Origin: Paenibacillus chondroitinus NBRC 15376
GTDB lineage: Bacteria > Bacillota > Bacilli > Paenibacillales > NBRC-103111
Direction: 5' to 3'
Length of the DNA stretch: 64,000 nucleotides
Assembly: GCF_004000765.1 (NCBI RefSeq)
Contig: NZ_BILW01000012.1
Coordinates: 62,001 to 126,000, forward strand
Shown here: piece by piece, positions 8,716 through 17,691 of the stretch
Layout: each line of letters starts with the position of its first letter
How positions within the stretch are numbered: the first letter of the stretch is position 1
Notes under the pieces: generated by a model
What the model saw: the letters and a program-made list of their open reading frames with translations, nothing else
Database searches by the model: none
What the model was told of the DNA's origin: nothing
Position numbers and translations under genes: made by a program

Positions 8716-9915
8716 TCACTCCTCTTCGCGGCGCATTATGATAGAGTTATTCGTTGTACCTAGACGGCGTATGTGTAAATCTGCGGAGATATTTACTTGA
8801 AGCTTGGCGAATTCATTCTGCCAATCGGGCTCCATCTCTTTCCACAACTTAGGGGACACATCTTCAATCACCTCACCAAAACCGAATATATCCGCTTTAT
8901 TTTCCTTTGCTTTATTAATGGAAGCATACATCACTTTTTTCAGGGCTTTGGCAGCGGTTTCTTCAAGTTCATGGATCGTTTCCGGCTTCAACAAATCGAT
9001 GTCACACTGAACTTCACTGACATTTTCCTCTAAAATGACATGCAAATTGATTTCCGGCTTCCCGTTTTTCACCACTCCTTTCATCTTGGTTTTTGAACGA
9101 ATAATTTCTACGGTTAACGTTCCGCCTTTGGGACATTCCAAATGCCCCATCGTGCTCTTGACGTTACCAACAATATAGTTGTAACCTTTGCTCTCATCCT
9201 CGTTAAGCCAATCAACCAATTTATCTTGCTTAAACAGGGCTAGCCCGGTGTACTGCAAGTTCGTGATTGGTTTCGTTTCCCCTAGAGACGATTTGGATCT
9301 TCCCTTCTTGGGATCCCCCTCAATTCGAATACCGGTTAACACCGATTCGGTCGTCGGCTCACTAAGCTTCGTGATGAACTGATCGATACGAACACTGACC
9401 GTTGGCGCCCAGGCCTTCTCTGAAGTTTCTAACGTCTTGAACATTTTGTTCGCTGGAATCCTCTCAATTGGTGTCAATATTTGCAGCACTTTGGAGGCTG
9501 TCGTACCTCGGGCAACAATGAGGTAGAAATCAGATCGGATTTCATGATCTCTGGTGATGCCATCCAGCACTTTAGCAACCCCTTCACGCGCAAGTTCCTC
9601 GCCGATTACGATAATGCGCAAATGGGATGCGAATAATTTACGCGGAGCTGAGGTTGTTAATTTCCTTGCCGCTTCCAGAATTGAAATTCCTCTTGCTGAC
9701 AGAGTTGTGATAGGCGTGCTGTAGCCTGCCCCTTTTTTCGATGCTACCTCATTAGGGTTCACAATTTGTACCGTTACCAAGTATTCGTCTCCGCTTTTAT
9801 CCAAGCCCACGCCAACCGTAATGGCCAAATCATTTAATTCATGCCGATCCCAACACCCTGAGAGCACAAGACCAAGTAAGCTAAGCGTACACAGAATACG
9901 ACCTAATCTTTTCAT
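8716..9915 (-). CDS. Ger(x)C-family germination lipoprotein
   Basis: The 399-residue product begins with a lipoprotein signal peptide (LSLLGLVLSGCWDRHELND); the cysteine of LSGC should be diacylated by Lgt, which is essential for many germinant receptors. CWDRHELND right after the lipobox and AITVGVGLDK are the family's hallmark sequences, and the remainder fits the GerAC three-domain fold. It is the C subunit, anchored on the outer face of the inner spore membrane. It starts 14 bases after the A-subunit gene. Confidence 0.92.
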   Translation of the reverse strand: MKRLGRILCTLSLLGLVLSGCWDRHELNDLAITVGVGLDKSGDEYLVTVQIVNPNEVASKKGAGYSTPITTLSARGISILEAARKLTTSAPRKLFASHLRIIVIGEELAREGVAKVLDGITRDHEIRSDFYLIVARGTTASKVLQILTPIERIPANKMFKTLETSEKAWAPTVSVRIDQFITKLSEPTTESVLTGIRIEGDPKKGRSKSSLGETKPITNLQYTGLALFKQDKLVDWLNEDESKGYNYIVGNVKSTMGHLECPKGGTLTVEIIRSKTKMKGVVKNGKPEINLHVILEENVSEVQCDIDLLKPETIHELEETAAKALKKVMYASINKAKENKADIFGFGEVIEDVSPKLWKEMEPDWQNEFAKLQVNISADLHIRRLGTTNNSIIMRREEE

Positions 9916-9929
9916 GGGCTCATCCCCCT

Positions 9930-11525
9930 TTATCTTCGTTTTGGTTTGGTTGTCGGGGCATTGTTTTCGCGAATCATATTCTTCTGGTTAATAAATCGGG
10001 GTCTGGAGAAAAGGCTCCATTGCGGCAATCTGAGAATGGTGTCCTTCTGATCATCCATGACGAACGGAGCCATCGGAGACATGTACGGAACCCCGAAGGA
10101 ACGCAGGGAGCATAGATGTTGAACCATCGCGATTAAGCCAACGGTAATGCCGAATAGGCCAAAAGTAGCCGCAAATATCATCAAAACAAACCGGATAATC
10201 CGGATTGGAATCCCCATGCTGAAAGCTGGAATAACAAAGTTTGCAATCGCTGTAATTGCTACGACAATAACCATAGCCGGTGAAACCAATCCTGCATCCA
10301 CGGCTCCTTGCCCAATAACAAGCGCACCTACGATAGATACTGCTTGGCCTACCGTTTTCGGCAGTCGAACGCCGGCTTCACGCAGGATTTCAAACGTCAC
10401 TTCCATCAATAAGGCTTCTACAAAGGCAGGAAAAGGAATGCCTTCCCGCTGCGCCGCTAAATTAAATAATAGTGAGCTGGGCAGGAGCTCTTGGTGAAAT
10501 GTGGTCATCGCGATATAAAACGAGGGGGCCATCAAAGAGATAAAAAAACACACATATCGCAGCATGCGAATCAATGTTGCAAATTCAGCCCGTTGATAAT
10601 AGTCCTCCGAAGATTGAAAAAATTGCGTAAAAAAAACGGGAGCTTCGAGCACAAATGGGGTTCCATCCACCAATATGGCGACGCGCCCCTCCAATAAGCC
10701 AGATGCAATTACATCAGGACGCTCGGTATTGTAGACCGTTGGGAACGGCGTGAACGTTTCATCCTGAATCAGTTCCTCAATATTGCCGCTTTCAAGGATA
10801 CCGTCAATATCAATGCGCTCAAGCCGCTGCCGCACCTCAGCTACAATTTTGTCATTCACAATCCCTTTGATGTACATCATCGAAACTGTTGTTTGCGTAA
10901 CTCGACCTATGGTCATGCTCTCCAGCCACAAATTTGGGCTTTTGATACGCTTGCGAATAAGCGAAATGTTCGTGCCTATCGACTCCGTAAAACCATCACG
11001 TGGTCCTCTCACAACAGACTGTGTGGTCGGCTCCTCTACCGATCGCTGTTGTTCAGAAGCTGTATTCACGGATAATACCTGTGTATAACTATCGACAAAA
11101 ATGACGGTTTCACCTGACAAAATCCGATAACATACCTCTTGGTAGTCGTGAATCGTTCTGACTTCCCCTAAGGTCTGAAGAATATTCGTCATTAAATCAG
11201 GCAGCTCATAGAAACCCGTTTCCAGTGCTTCCACGATTTCAGCCGATTTGGCGGTCAAGCCGTTCATGATATCCTGAAATAAATTTTTGTCCACCATCTG
11301 CTCAAGAAAGGCGAAACCAACTTTGATGTTGGCATCCAGTTCCAGGTACATTTCCCCCGTCTTAAAATCGTCGCTGTTGCCAAAAGTCGCTGTGATTTGT
11401 GCGATATTCAATTGGCTGTCGCTAAGAAGGCTTATATGCGAAAGAGGATCCTCGTGCTCCTGAGAGCGCGTGCTTGGAATTCTTTTATGATTAAATAGTT
11501 GATGTAGCGTCTTGGACCAAAACAT
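9930..11525 (-). CDS. GerKA-type germinant receptor A subunit
   Basis: The 531-residue protein has a hydrophilic N-terminal part (residues 1 to about 300), then several membrane helices (VCFFISLMAPSFYIAMTTF, AMVIVVAITAIANFVIPAF, FVLMIFAATFGLFGITVGL), and a short tail, the standard GerA-family A subunit. PFPTVYNTERPD, LEGRVAILVDGTPFVLEAP and EVTFEILREAGVRLP are family signatures. The start at 11525 (MFWSKTLHQLF) is chosen because the longer opening runs through a terminator and into the ABC permease gene. The order A-C-(small)-B resembles the B. subtilis gerK arrangement more than gerA. Expression is expected in the forespore under sigma-G, but I could not find a convincing sigma-G promoter by eye. 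Confidence 0.9.
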   Translation of the reverse strand: MFWSKTLHQLFNHKRIPSTRSQEHEDPLSHISLLSDSQLNIAQITATFGNSDDFKTGEMYLELDANIKVGFAFLEQMVDKNLFQDIMNGLTAKSAEIVEALETGFYELPDLMTNILQTLGEVRTIHDYQEVCYRILSGETVIFVDSYTQVLSVNTASEQQRSVEEPTTQSVVRGPRDGFTESIGTNISLIRKRIKSPNLWLESMTIGRVTQTTVSMMYIKGIVNDKIVAEVRQRLERIDIDGILESGNIEELIQDETFTPFPTVYNTERPDVIASGLLEGRVAILVDGTPFVLEAPVFFTQFFQSSEDYYQRAEFATLIRMLRYVCFFISLMAPSFYIAMTTFHQELLPSSLLFNLAAQREGIPFPAFVEALLMEVTFEILREAGVRLPKTVGQAVSIVGALVIGQGAVDAGLVSPAMVIVVAITAIANFVIPAFSMGIPIRIIRFVLMIFAATFGLFGITVGLIAMVQHLCSLRSFGVPYMSPMAPFVMDDQKDTILRLPQWSLFSRPRFINQKNMIRENNAPTTKPKRR

Positions 11526-11624
11526 GTTATCTCGCCACCACCAAGCTCTTTTTGAAATCCGTTCATCTTGTGGGAAGTTTTCCCTTCCACGCTCAAAATT
11601 ATGTATGAAAGACCGAGACAATGG

Positions 11625-11663
11625 AAAAAGGACCTCTGCCGCCCTAAGGGGAGAAGTCCTTTT
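11625..11663 (-). terminator. Terminator of the ABC-2 exporter operon
   Basis: On the minus strand AAAAGGACTTCT pairs with AGAGGTCCTTTT around a C/G-rich inner part, followed by T residues. It separates the ABC permease gene (stop 11684) from the germination operon (start 11525). Confidence 0.75.
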
Positions 11664-11683
11664 ATTTGCTGCGTCATTCATTT

Positions 11684-12469
11684 TCAACTGCTTGCACTTG
11701 TATAATGCCGCAAGGCGAATTTCCATAAAATACGTGTCAGCGTCAAGCAAATAGCTGCAATCGCCACACTCGAGGCAACTTGCCAAGGGCTGATACGTCC
11801 AATTAGCGCGGAAGCAGGAAAGGTTGTGATAAAAGCAATCGGAAATATATACGTTAACGTGAATCGTAAAAAACCTTTATACACAGAAACCGGAAACCTT
11901 GCCGTTTCAAAAAATGAGCTGAATAAATACGATAAGTTATCTACTTTGACAGCCCAGAAAGAAAACATCATCATCCCCATCCAAAGCGAATACACGACGA
12001 CAAGAGCTGCTAGAAATACAATAGCAAACTGGATTAACTCGACGAAGCTTGGTACAGCATTAAGCTGCCAAAGTGCATAAGCGACTAAGCCAAATCCGAG
12101 CACAACGTCAGACAAGCGCCAGAAAACAAGATGCCTGAAACTAATATAAAACTGGCTATCTACAGGCTTTGTCAGAACAAAATCCAGTGTCCCTTTGCGA
12201 ATATGATTAACAAGTCGCGACATATTAGGCTGCAGGATAAATTCGATAAAACCATGCACCGCATTAAATATGCCAAGCAAGACAAGCACTTCATAGAAAT
12301 CCCAACCACCAATTTCCTGTGTCCGATAAAAATATAATTGCACGGTCAGGACCGCCATCACCAGCCAAAATACTGTTGATAACATATTCGCTGCAAAATT
12401 AGCGCGATACTCAAACTCTTCCACCAAACACGCACGCATAAATTCGCGAAATAGCCGAACATATTTCAT
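11684..12469 (-). CDS. ABC-2 family exporter permease (second of pair)
   Basis: The 261-residue protein has six predicted membrane segments and the ABC2_membrane_6/DUF990-like pattern (EEFEYRANFAANMLSTVFW, HIRKGTLDFVLTKPVDSQFY). Such permeases come in pairs with one ATPase and form exporters of unknown substrates. It begins 19 bases after the sister permease gene and is the last gene of the run. The motif RKGTLDFVLTKPV is shared in form with the sister's QDGSLSSKLVRPFHP, pointing to an old duplication. Confidence 0.85.
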   Translation of the reverse strand: MKYVRLFREFMRACLVEEFEYRANFAANMLSTVFWLVMAVLTVQLYFYRTQEIGGWDFYEVLVLLGIFNAVHGFIEFILQPNMSRLVNHIRKGTLDFVLTKPVDSQFYISFRHLVFWRLSDVVLGFGLVAYALWQLNAVPSFVELIQFAIVFLAALVVVYSLWMGMMMFSFWAVKVDNLSYLFSSFFETARFPVSVYKGFLRFTLTYIFPIAFITTFPASALIGRISPWQVASSVAIAAICLTLTRILWKFALRHYTSASS

Positions 12470-12488
12470 CCCAGGCTCCCTCCTCTCC

Positions 12489-13304
12489 TCATCCGCCTAC
12501 AGCGCCATATTTCTTAATCCCTTTTCTCCACAGCAATCGAAATGATACGAATAGCAGGATGAGCCATGCAAGTTGGATCGCGAAGTTCTGAAGGATTGCA
12601 GGAGACCCCACATCAATTTTACCGACCAGGAGTTCTACTGGGAAACCAACGGTACCGTAGAAGGGTAACCAAGCTGCAACCTTTTCTACCCATGAGGGAA
12701 ACATGCTTAGAGGCGCGATTCGACCTGCAAGAAAGAGATGAAAGCCCTCGTAAAGGCTGTAAATTGCCGTGGCACGATTCGTCCAAAAGGCAAACAGGCC
12801 AAACTCAAAGCCGATCAGAAAACGGATGGCTGAGGACACCGCGATTGCGCATATAAAAAGTAGAATTATTTCCAAGGAAATAGTCAGCCTTAATATAGGG
12901 AACAAAGCTGCGGCAATCACCCACGCCGGGATTAAGAGAAACGCGAAAAACAGTTTGTACACGAGATTTTGCGAGATGCTCCAATGCACCGGGTGGAAAG
13001 GGCGAACTAGTTTTGATGACAAAGATCCATCTTGAATACTGGCGTCTAATTCCCATACATCCCATGTGCTCGTTAAACGGTCAACGACAAGAACACCAAG
13101 AAAATACACCATATAATCATGAGCATCATACCCGCCGATAGCTTCATTGTTGCTAATAGACAGCCACACCGCCATAGATACAAGGGGCTGTATAAAAGCT
13201 CCGACCATCCAGATCAGCGACTCACTGCGGTACGCAAACATCACCGCCCACTCCACGCGAAGCAGGACGCGATATTTTTGCCAAAATAGTGCTAATCCCT
13301 TCAT
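12489..13304 (-). CDS. ABC-2 family exporter permease (first of pair)
   Basis: The 271-residue protein has six membrane segments and the same ABC2_membrane_6-like arrangement as its downstream neighbour (SLIWMVGAFIQPLVSMAVW; YFLGVLVVDRLTSTWDVWEL; QDGSLSSKLVRPFHPVHW). Its start overlaps the end of the ATPase gene by 4 bases, so translation is coupled. With the ATPase and second permease it forms a complete ABC exporter of unknown substrate. Confidence 0.85.
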   Translation of the reverse strand: MKGLALFWQKYRVLLRVEWAVMFAYRSESLIWMVGAFIQPLVSMAVWLSISNNEAIGGYDAHDYMVYFLGVLVVDRLTSTWDVWELDASIQDGSLSSKLVRPFHPVHWSISQNLVYKLFFAFLLIPAWVIAAALFPILRLTISLEIILLFICAIAVSSAIRFLIGFEFGLFAFWTNRATAIYSLYEGFHLFLAGRIAPLSMFPSWVEKVAAWLPFYGTVGFPVELLVGKIDVGSPAILQNFAIQLAWLILLFVSFRLLWRKGIKKYGAVGG

Positions 13305-14305
13305 GCTCCTGTGCTTCCCCCTTCGGTCCTTGTCTCAAATGCTTGAGCAATCACCGATTCCATGGATGGGTCCTCGATCGTTAAATCCAATACATTCAGC
13401 TTGGATAAAAGCCTTGCCGAAAGCTCCGAAACTTGCTCTCTCGGTACATCCACTTCAAGATCCGGAAACATATAACTCACTATCGCTCCCATCCCATGGA
13501 CAACATCCTCAAGCTCTCGCTCATGCGCACGTTTGGCCAATTGAAGACGAATACGCTTATTAGGAGCGTACTTGTCAATCAACTGATGGATTGCCCCGTC
13601 ATATAACAGACGGCCTTTGCCGATGACTAGCACACGCTCGCATAATGCGGTAACATCGGCCATGTAATGACTGGTGAGCAGAATGGTCGCTTTATATTTG
13701 CGGCTGTAATCCTGAATGAACCGGCGCATAACTTCCTGCATATTCACGTCCAGCCCAATCGTCGGCTCATCGAGAAACACGATTTTTGGCCGGTGCAGAA
13801 GTGCAGCAGCCAGCTCACATTTCATTCGCTCTCCTAACGAGAGCTGCCTAACCGGCTTGCGGATAACTTCCTCCAGCTCGAGAAGCTGTACCAAGTCGCC
13901 CAAGGTGTCATCGTAGATGTGATCGGGTATTTCGTAGATAACTTTGTTAACAAGAAACGTTTCTGCTGCGGGAAGATCCCAAATCAGCTGGCTTTTCTGC
14001 CCCATGACCAGAGAAATCTGCTTCTTGAACTCTTTTTTATGCTGAAAAGGAACAAAACCGCCGACATTCACTTCACCACCTGAAGGATGCAGCAGTCCAG
14101 TGAGGACTTTCATCGTGGTCGTTTTCCCAGCCCCGTTCGGTCCAAGAAAGGCGACGATTTCTCCCTCAGGGATGAAGAAGGATACATCATCGACAGCTTT
14201 AACCGTGCGGAACTTTCGGTGGAACAAGCTTTTAAGCGAAGCGAGGAAGCCCGGCTCCCGTTCGTGCACTTGATACCATTTGCTCAGCTTACGGACCTCA
14301 ATCAT
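13301..14305 (-). CDS. ABC exporter ATP-binding subunit
   Basis: The 334-residue ATPase has the Walker A motif GPNGAGKTT at about residue 59, the ABC signature LSLGERMKCELAAALLHRP at about 160, Walker B KIVFLDEPTIGLD at about 180, and the H-loop histidine in LLTSHYMADV at about 212. The last 90 residues form a C-terminal domain common in ABC-2 exporter ATPases. The ATG at 14305 has AGGAGGAAGG just upstream and is preferred to a start 15 bases earlier. It overlaps the DUF309 gene by 8 bases. It energises the two permeases downstream. Confidence 0.92.
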   Translation of the reverse strand: MIEVRKLSKWYQVHEREPGFLASLKSLFHRKFRTVKAVDDVSFFIPEGEIVAFLGPNGAGKTTTMKVLTGLLHPSGGEVNVGGFVPFQHKKEFKKQISLVMGQKSQLIWDLPAAETFLVNKVIYEIPDHIYDDTLGDLVQLLELEEVIRKPVRQLSLGERMKCELAAALLHRPKIVFLDEPTIGLDVNMQEVMRRFIQDYSRKYKATILLTSHYMADVTALCERVLVIGKGRLLYDGAIHQLIDKYAPNKRIRLQLAKRAHERELEDVVHGMGAIVSYMFPDLEVDVPREQVSELSARLLSKLNVLDLTIEDPSMESVIAQAFETRTEGGSTGA

Positions 14306-14723
14306 GGCCTTCCTCCTCATGCTGGGGTGGATGCTGTTTCATTTCAACCAGAAGATCGCGTAACTCCGGGTCTATGAGATGAATGGTTAGATCATACGGA
14401 GCGAAAGGTTCTTCTTTGATCCGGTGCAGTTTCGATACATAAATACTACTTTCTTCGATCAATCTTCCTAAATCGATACCAAGGGAATCCTTCGGGTAAG
14501 GAGCAAGCTTATCCAAACCTGCGCTAAAAAGCTTAATGGAACCGCTTACGTTTCCATTCGCATGATGATAAAGGCCCACTGCAATCTGCAGTAGACCTTG
14601 ATATAGAGGGCTCCGGCCTTCTTCCAGCCAAAGCTCCTCCATCACTTCATGGCATTCGAAATAATCGCGCAGCTCGTTAAAATAATATAAGTAAGCTACA
14701 TATAATCGATCGTAATCAGCCAT
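14298..14723 (-). CDS. DUF309 protein (YpuF-like)
   Basis: The 141-residue protein has the DUF309 signature: YFNELRDYFECHEVMEELW at residues about 13-31, followed by LYQGLLQIAVGLYHHANGN at about 40-58. The family is an all-helical fold of unknown function, found in bacilli (YpuF) and cyanobacteria. It begins 3 bases after the relQ gene and its stop overlaps the ABC ATPase start, so it is translationally linked to both. No enzymatic residue can be assigned. Confidence 0.85.
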   Translation of the reverse strand: MADYDRLYVAYLYYFNELRDYFECHEVMEELWLEEGRSPLYQGLLQIAVGLYHHANGNVSGSIKLFSAGLDKLAPYPKDSLGIDLGRLIEESSIYVSKLHRIKEEPFAPYDLTIHLIDPELRDLLVEMKQHPPQHEEEGHD

Positions 14724-14726
14724 AGA

Positions 14727-15524
14727 TCAGTTTTGATCTCCTTTTTTCGCTCGGGCGATTGCGGCCTCAAGATCGGAAGACAAGTCGCTTAAACCGTCCT
14801 CCGTTTCCCAAATTTCGTTGAATCTTAGCTGAAATTGCGCTGCTTCCCGAACTCTGTGATAGAAATAAAGTTCCTGTATGTTGCTGAGCACTTTATTGAC
14901 TAAATTCGAGTTATCCTCAAACATTTTCTGCGATTCAACGATTTCCCCGCGAATGCTGGACATTTCCTGATCCAACAGGTAAGCCGCCTCTGCCGCCTTA
15001 CTCAAACGAGCCCTGACATCAGCCGGCAATTGCTCTTTATATTTATAATTCAAGGAATGTTCGATCGTCGCCCAGAAGTTCATGGCAAGTGTTCGAATCT
15101 GCACCTCGGCCAGTATTCGCTTCATTCCTAATGCCGTTTGTACCGGATATTCGATAATGATATGAAAGCTTCGATATCCGCTTGGTTTCTTATTGGTAAT
15201 ATAATCTTTCTCGTAGACAATACTCATATCCTGCCTGCTGCGAATGAGTTCAGCCAGACGTTCGATGTCCGCAACAAACTGACACATAATCCGAATACCG
15301 GCAATGTCCTCAATGCCGGATTCCAATTGATCCATCGGTACGTTCAAACGCTTCGCTTTTTCCAACATGCTGGATATTTTCTTAACGCGGCCTGTTACGA
15401 ATTCAATGGGGGCATATTCTTCCCTGCTTTTGAGTTCGCCGCGCAGCGTTTTAAATTTTACCTTTAACTCTTCTACCGCTTGTTCGTAAGGCAGGAGAAA
15501 TTTTTTCCAGTCTCGTCCATCCAT
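14727..15524 (-). CDS. relQ: Small alarmone synthetase RelQ/YjbM-like (GTP pyrophosphokinase)
   Basis: The 265-residue protein contains a RelA/SpoT synthetase domain without hydrolase domain: WKKFLLPYEQAVEELKVK, PIEFVTGRVKKISSMLEKA, GIRIMCQF, GYRSFHIIIEYP, EVQIRTLAMNFWATIEHSL. These match the RelQ (YjbM/SasB) subfamily, which makes (p)ppGpp from ATP and GDP/GTP in the cytosol. The start at 15524 follows GGAGG; an ATG 15 bases upstream contains that same ribosome site. It is about 55 residues longer than B. subtilis YjbM, with a C-terminal helical extension (QELYFYHRVREAAQF to the end). It lies 26 bases after pyrD. Confidence 0.92.
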   Translation of the reverse strand: MDGRDWKKFLLPYEQAVEELKVKFKTLRGELKSREEYAPIEFVTGRVKKISSMLEKAKRLNVPMDQLESGIEDIAGIRIMCQFVADIERLAELIRSRQDMSIVYEKDYITNKKPSGYRSFHIIIEYPVQTALGMKRILAEVQIRTLAMNFWATIEHSLNYKYKEQLPADVRARLSKAAEAAYLLDQEMSSIRGEIVESQKMFEDNSNLVNKVLSNIQELYFYHRVREAAQFQLRFNEIWETEDGLSDLSSDLEAAIARAKKGDQN

Positions 15525-15550
15525 TGATTTTTCCTCCATTCCGAATGAAG

Positions 15551-16648
15551 TCAGTTGTGATCTGCACCGATTGCCTGGGAAATATGAGTATACCCATCTT
15601 TTTTGAGTAAATCTTGAAGTCCATGATTAATGTTCGTAAGAATGCCTGGACCTTCATAGATTAAGCCTGTATAAACTTCAACCAAGCTCGCGCCGGCACG
15701 AATTTTGTCATAAGCGTCTCTCGCCGTAAATATCCCGCCAGCCCCAATGATCGGAAGCTTGCCTTCCGTCAGTTGGTAGACGCGTCGAATGACCTCCGTG
15801 GAACGCTGTGTGAGCGGACTTCCACTAAGCCCACCTGCTTGCGAACGGTTCTCATGCACGAGTCCTGCTCGGCTCAGCGTCGTGTTTGTTGCAATGATCC
15901 CGGATACTCCGCTGTCCTTGATCGTGTGTACGGTCAATTCCAACTCATCATCCGTAAGATCCGGCGCTATTTTCACAAGAACGGGCTTACCTGCATCGCC
16001 ATTCTTTTTCTGTTGAAGCTGCATTTCGGCCGTAACCGCATCAAGCAATCGCTTCAAATCATTCCCATGCTGTAAATTACGCAAGTCCGGCGTATTTGGT
16101 GAGCTAATATTGACGACAAAGAAGTCGCCGTATGTATATAACTCACGGATGCAAGCCCGATAATCCTCTTCGGCCTGCTCATTTGGAGTCGTTTTGTTTT
16201 TGCCGATATTGATGGCAACTGGGATATCACGCTTGCCTGTCTGTTGGAGGTTGTACGCCATCTCGTCCGTCCCAACATTGTTAAAGCCCATTCGATTGAT
16301 TAGCGCCTTATCTTCGGGTAACCGAAATAACCGCGGCAGCTCATTGCCTGGTTGCGGCTTAGGTGTGATCGTACCAACCTCCATGAATCCAAAACCTAAC
16401 TGAGAAAATCCTTTAACTGCTTTTGCATTTTTGTCTAATCCTGCGGCCAAACCAACCGGATTGGCAAACTCCAGTCCCCATATACGCTGGTTCATAAGTG
16501 GAGAGTTCTGCACTCCGTACATGGATTTAAGTAATTGCGCTCCGCCTGGGAAACGAGTTACCGCACTTAGACCGTCAATGGTCAGATGATGCGCCTTCTC
16601 AGGGTCCATTCGAAACAAAATCGGTTTGGCTAACTTCTTATACAGCAT
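15551..16648 (-). CDS. pyrD: Dihydroorotate dehydrogenase, class 2 (quinone)
   Basis: The 365-residue enzyme oxidises dihydroorotate to orotate. The N-terminal helical extension (LYKKLAKPILFRMDPEKAHHLTI) and the catalytic serine in NISSPNTPDLRNLQ identify class 2, which is membrane-associated and passes electrons to quinone, rather than the class 1B PyrD/PyrK enzyme of B. subtilis. FMN contacts are visible in GLAAGLDKN, VKIAPDLTD and IIGAGGIFTARDAY. It is not among other pyr genes here; instead it heads the run relQ-DUF309-ABC exporter. Confidence 0.95.
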   Translation of the reverse strand: MLYKKLAKPILFRMDPEKAHHLTIDGLSAVTRFPGGAQLLKSMYGVQNSPLMNQRIWGLEFANPVGLAAGLDKNAKAVKGFSQLGFGFMEVGTITPKPQPGNELPRLFRLPEDKALINRMGFNNVGTDEMAYNLQQTGKRDIPVAINIGKNKTTPNEQAEEDYRACIRELYTYGDFFVVNISSPNTPDLRNLQHGNDLKRLLDAVTAEMQLQQKKNGDAGKPVLVKIAPDLTDDELELTVHTIKDSGVSGIIATNTTLSRAGLVHENRSQAGGLSGSPLTQRSTEVIRRVYQLTEGKLPIIGAGGIFTARDAYDKIRAGASLVEVYTGLIYEGPGILTNINHGLQDLLKKDGYTHISQAIGADHN

Positions 16649-16747
16649 GTCCTATGCACTCCGTTCTCTAATGACTCTAACAGTCAGTTTAGCTGACAAT
16701 GTCCAATTATGCAATCCGAAGTAAGGGGTAAACTTATTTTTTTAAAC

Positions 16748-16781
16748 AAAAAATCCCTGCTCCATGAAGGTTGCAAGGGAA
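16748..16781 (-). terminator. Terminator of the antiterminator gene
   Basis: On the minus strand ATTCCCTTGC pairs with GCAGGGAT across a short loop with one bulge, followed by six T residues. It lies 20 bases after the LicT-like gene stop and upstream of pyrD. Confidence 0.75.
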
Positions 16782-16800
16782 TAGGTTTCATAGCCAAACT

Positions 16801-17634
16801 CTATACTTCCGAGCGCAGAAGCAGCCGTTCCAAATGCATCGTAAGATAACCGGTTTCGTCGTCCGGCACTTCCAATTGGAGTGCATCGCTGAGCATAAGC
16901 GACAGGACCTTCGCCTTCACATAGGTGTCCCCGTACTCTTCTTTGATTTTATCCAGCAGCGTATTTTGAAGTGTCTTTTTTTGTTTAACCCGCTCAATGA
17001 CACCTTTCAAATGACTGATGAAACGCAAAGTGGAGAAGGAGTCATCGAAGTTAAAGCCTAACTCTTTCGCCGATTCAATCGTTTTCGATACGATTCTGAC
17101 AACCGCCAAGGAATCCGAAGCCTGCTCCTTTTTGCGCGCGCTATTAAAATGCATCGTCAAAAAGGCAACCTCATCCTCCGGCAATTTAACATCAAGATGA
17201 TCGTTTAGGAATTCGACTGACTTCTTGGCTACTTTGTATTCCTCCGGGTACAGATACCCAATTTCATAAGCAAAGGGATTTGTGATGAAAATACCTCGTT
17301 TTTGCCGCTCAACCGCAAAGTTGATGTGGTCTACTAAGGAGGCATGAATTGTCTCCGAGAAATCACCTTCCAGCATGCTCTGCGCGTAAGCAATAACCTC
17401 TTCGGTGATCCCGATAATTTTCACATCAACAGCGTTAAGAATTTGTTCGTAATTCTTGAGCACCTCTGATGTGTGCAAGAGGAATTCTTGCGTGATTTCC
17501 GCTTCATCTATCGGCATGCCAGGTGTCTTTTTAAAGCCGATCCCCTTACCGAAAGCTATCGAGTTTTTCCCTGATGTCAAATGCGCCATCACCACATTGT
17601 GTGAGAGTACATGAATGATCGTCCGTTCAATCAT
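16801..17634 (-). CDS. BglG/LicT/GlcT-family transcription antiterminator
   Basis: The 277-residue protein has an N-terminal CAT RNA-binding domain (residues 1 to about 57, NVVMAHLTSGKNSIAFGKGIGF) and two PTS regulation domains (PRD1 about 64-170, PRD2 about 175-277). The phosphorylatable histidines are visible in DHINFAVERQ and FLTMHFNSA (PRD1) and FISHLKGVIER and YLTMHLERLL (PRD2). Such proteins bind a RAT hairpin in target mRNA and block an overlapping terminator when the cognate PTS permease is transporting. It lies 57 bases after the GlcNAc-type PTS gene and is surely partnered with it. No RAT sequence is evident nearby, so its target site remains open. Confidence 0.92.
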   Translation of the reverse strand: MIERTIIHVLSHNVVMAHLTSGKNSIAFGKGIGFKKTPGMPIDEAEITQEFLLHTSEVLKNYEQILNAVDVKIIGITEEVIAYAQSMLEGDFSETIHASLVDHINFAVERQKRGIFITNPFAYEIGYLYPEEYKVAKKSVEFLNDHLDVKLPEDEVAFLTMHFNSARKKEQASDSLAVVRIVSKTIESAKELGFNFDDSFSTLRFISHLKGVIERVKQKKTLQNTLLDKIKEEYGDTYVKAKVLSLMLSDALQLEVPDDETGYLTMHLERLLLRSEV

Positions 17635-17691
17635 AAGACACCTCCCTTTCTTTGTTTCGGGGTCCCCCTCTAAATCAACTTCCGGGGATAT

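Noticed and set aside
11526-11624. Sigma-G promoter for the germination operon
   Set aside because: CATACATA is somewhat like a sigma-G -10, but no matching -35 lies at the right distance.
17635-17691. Possible RAT/terminator between the PTS and antiterminator genes
   Set aside because: Only C/G-rich short complementarity (TCCCC/GGGGGA) is present and no terminator with a U tract; no RAT consensus could be aligned.
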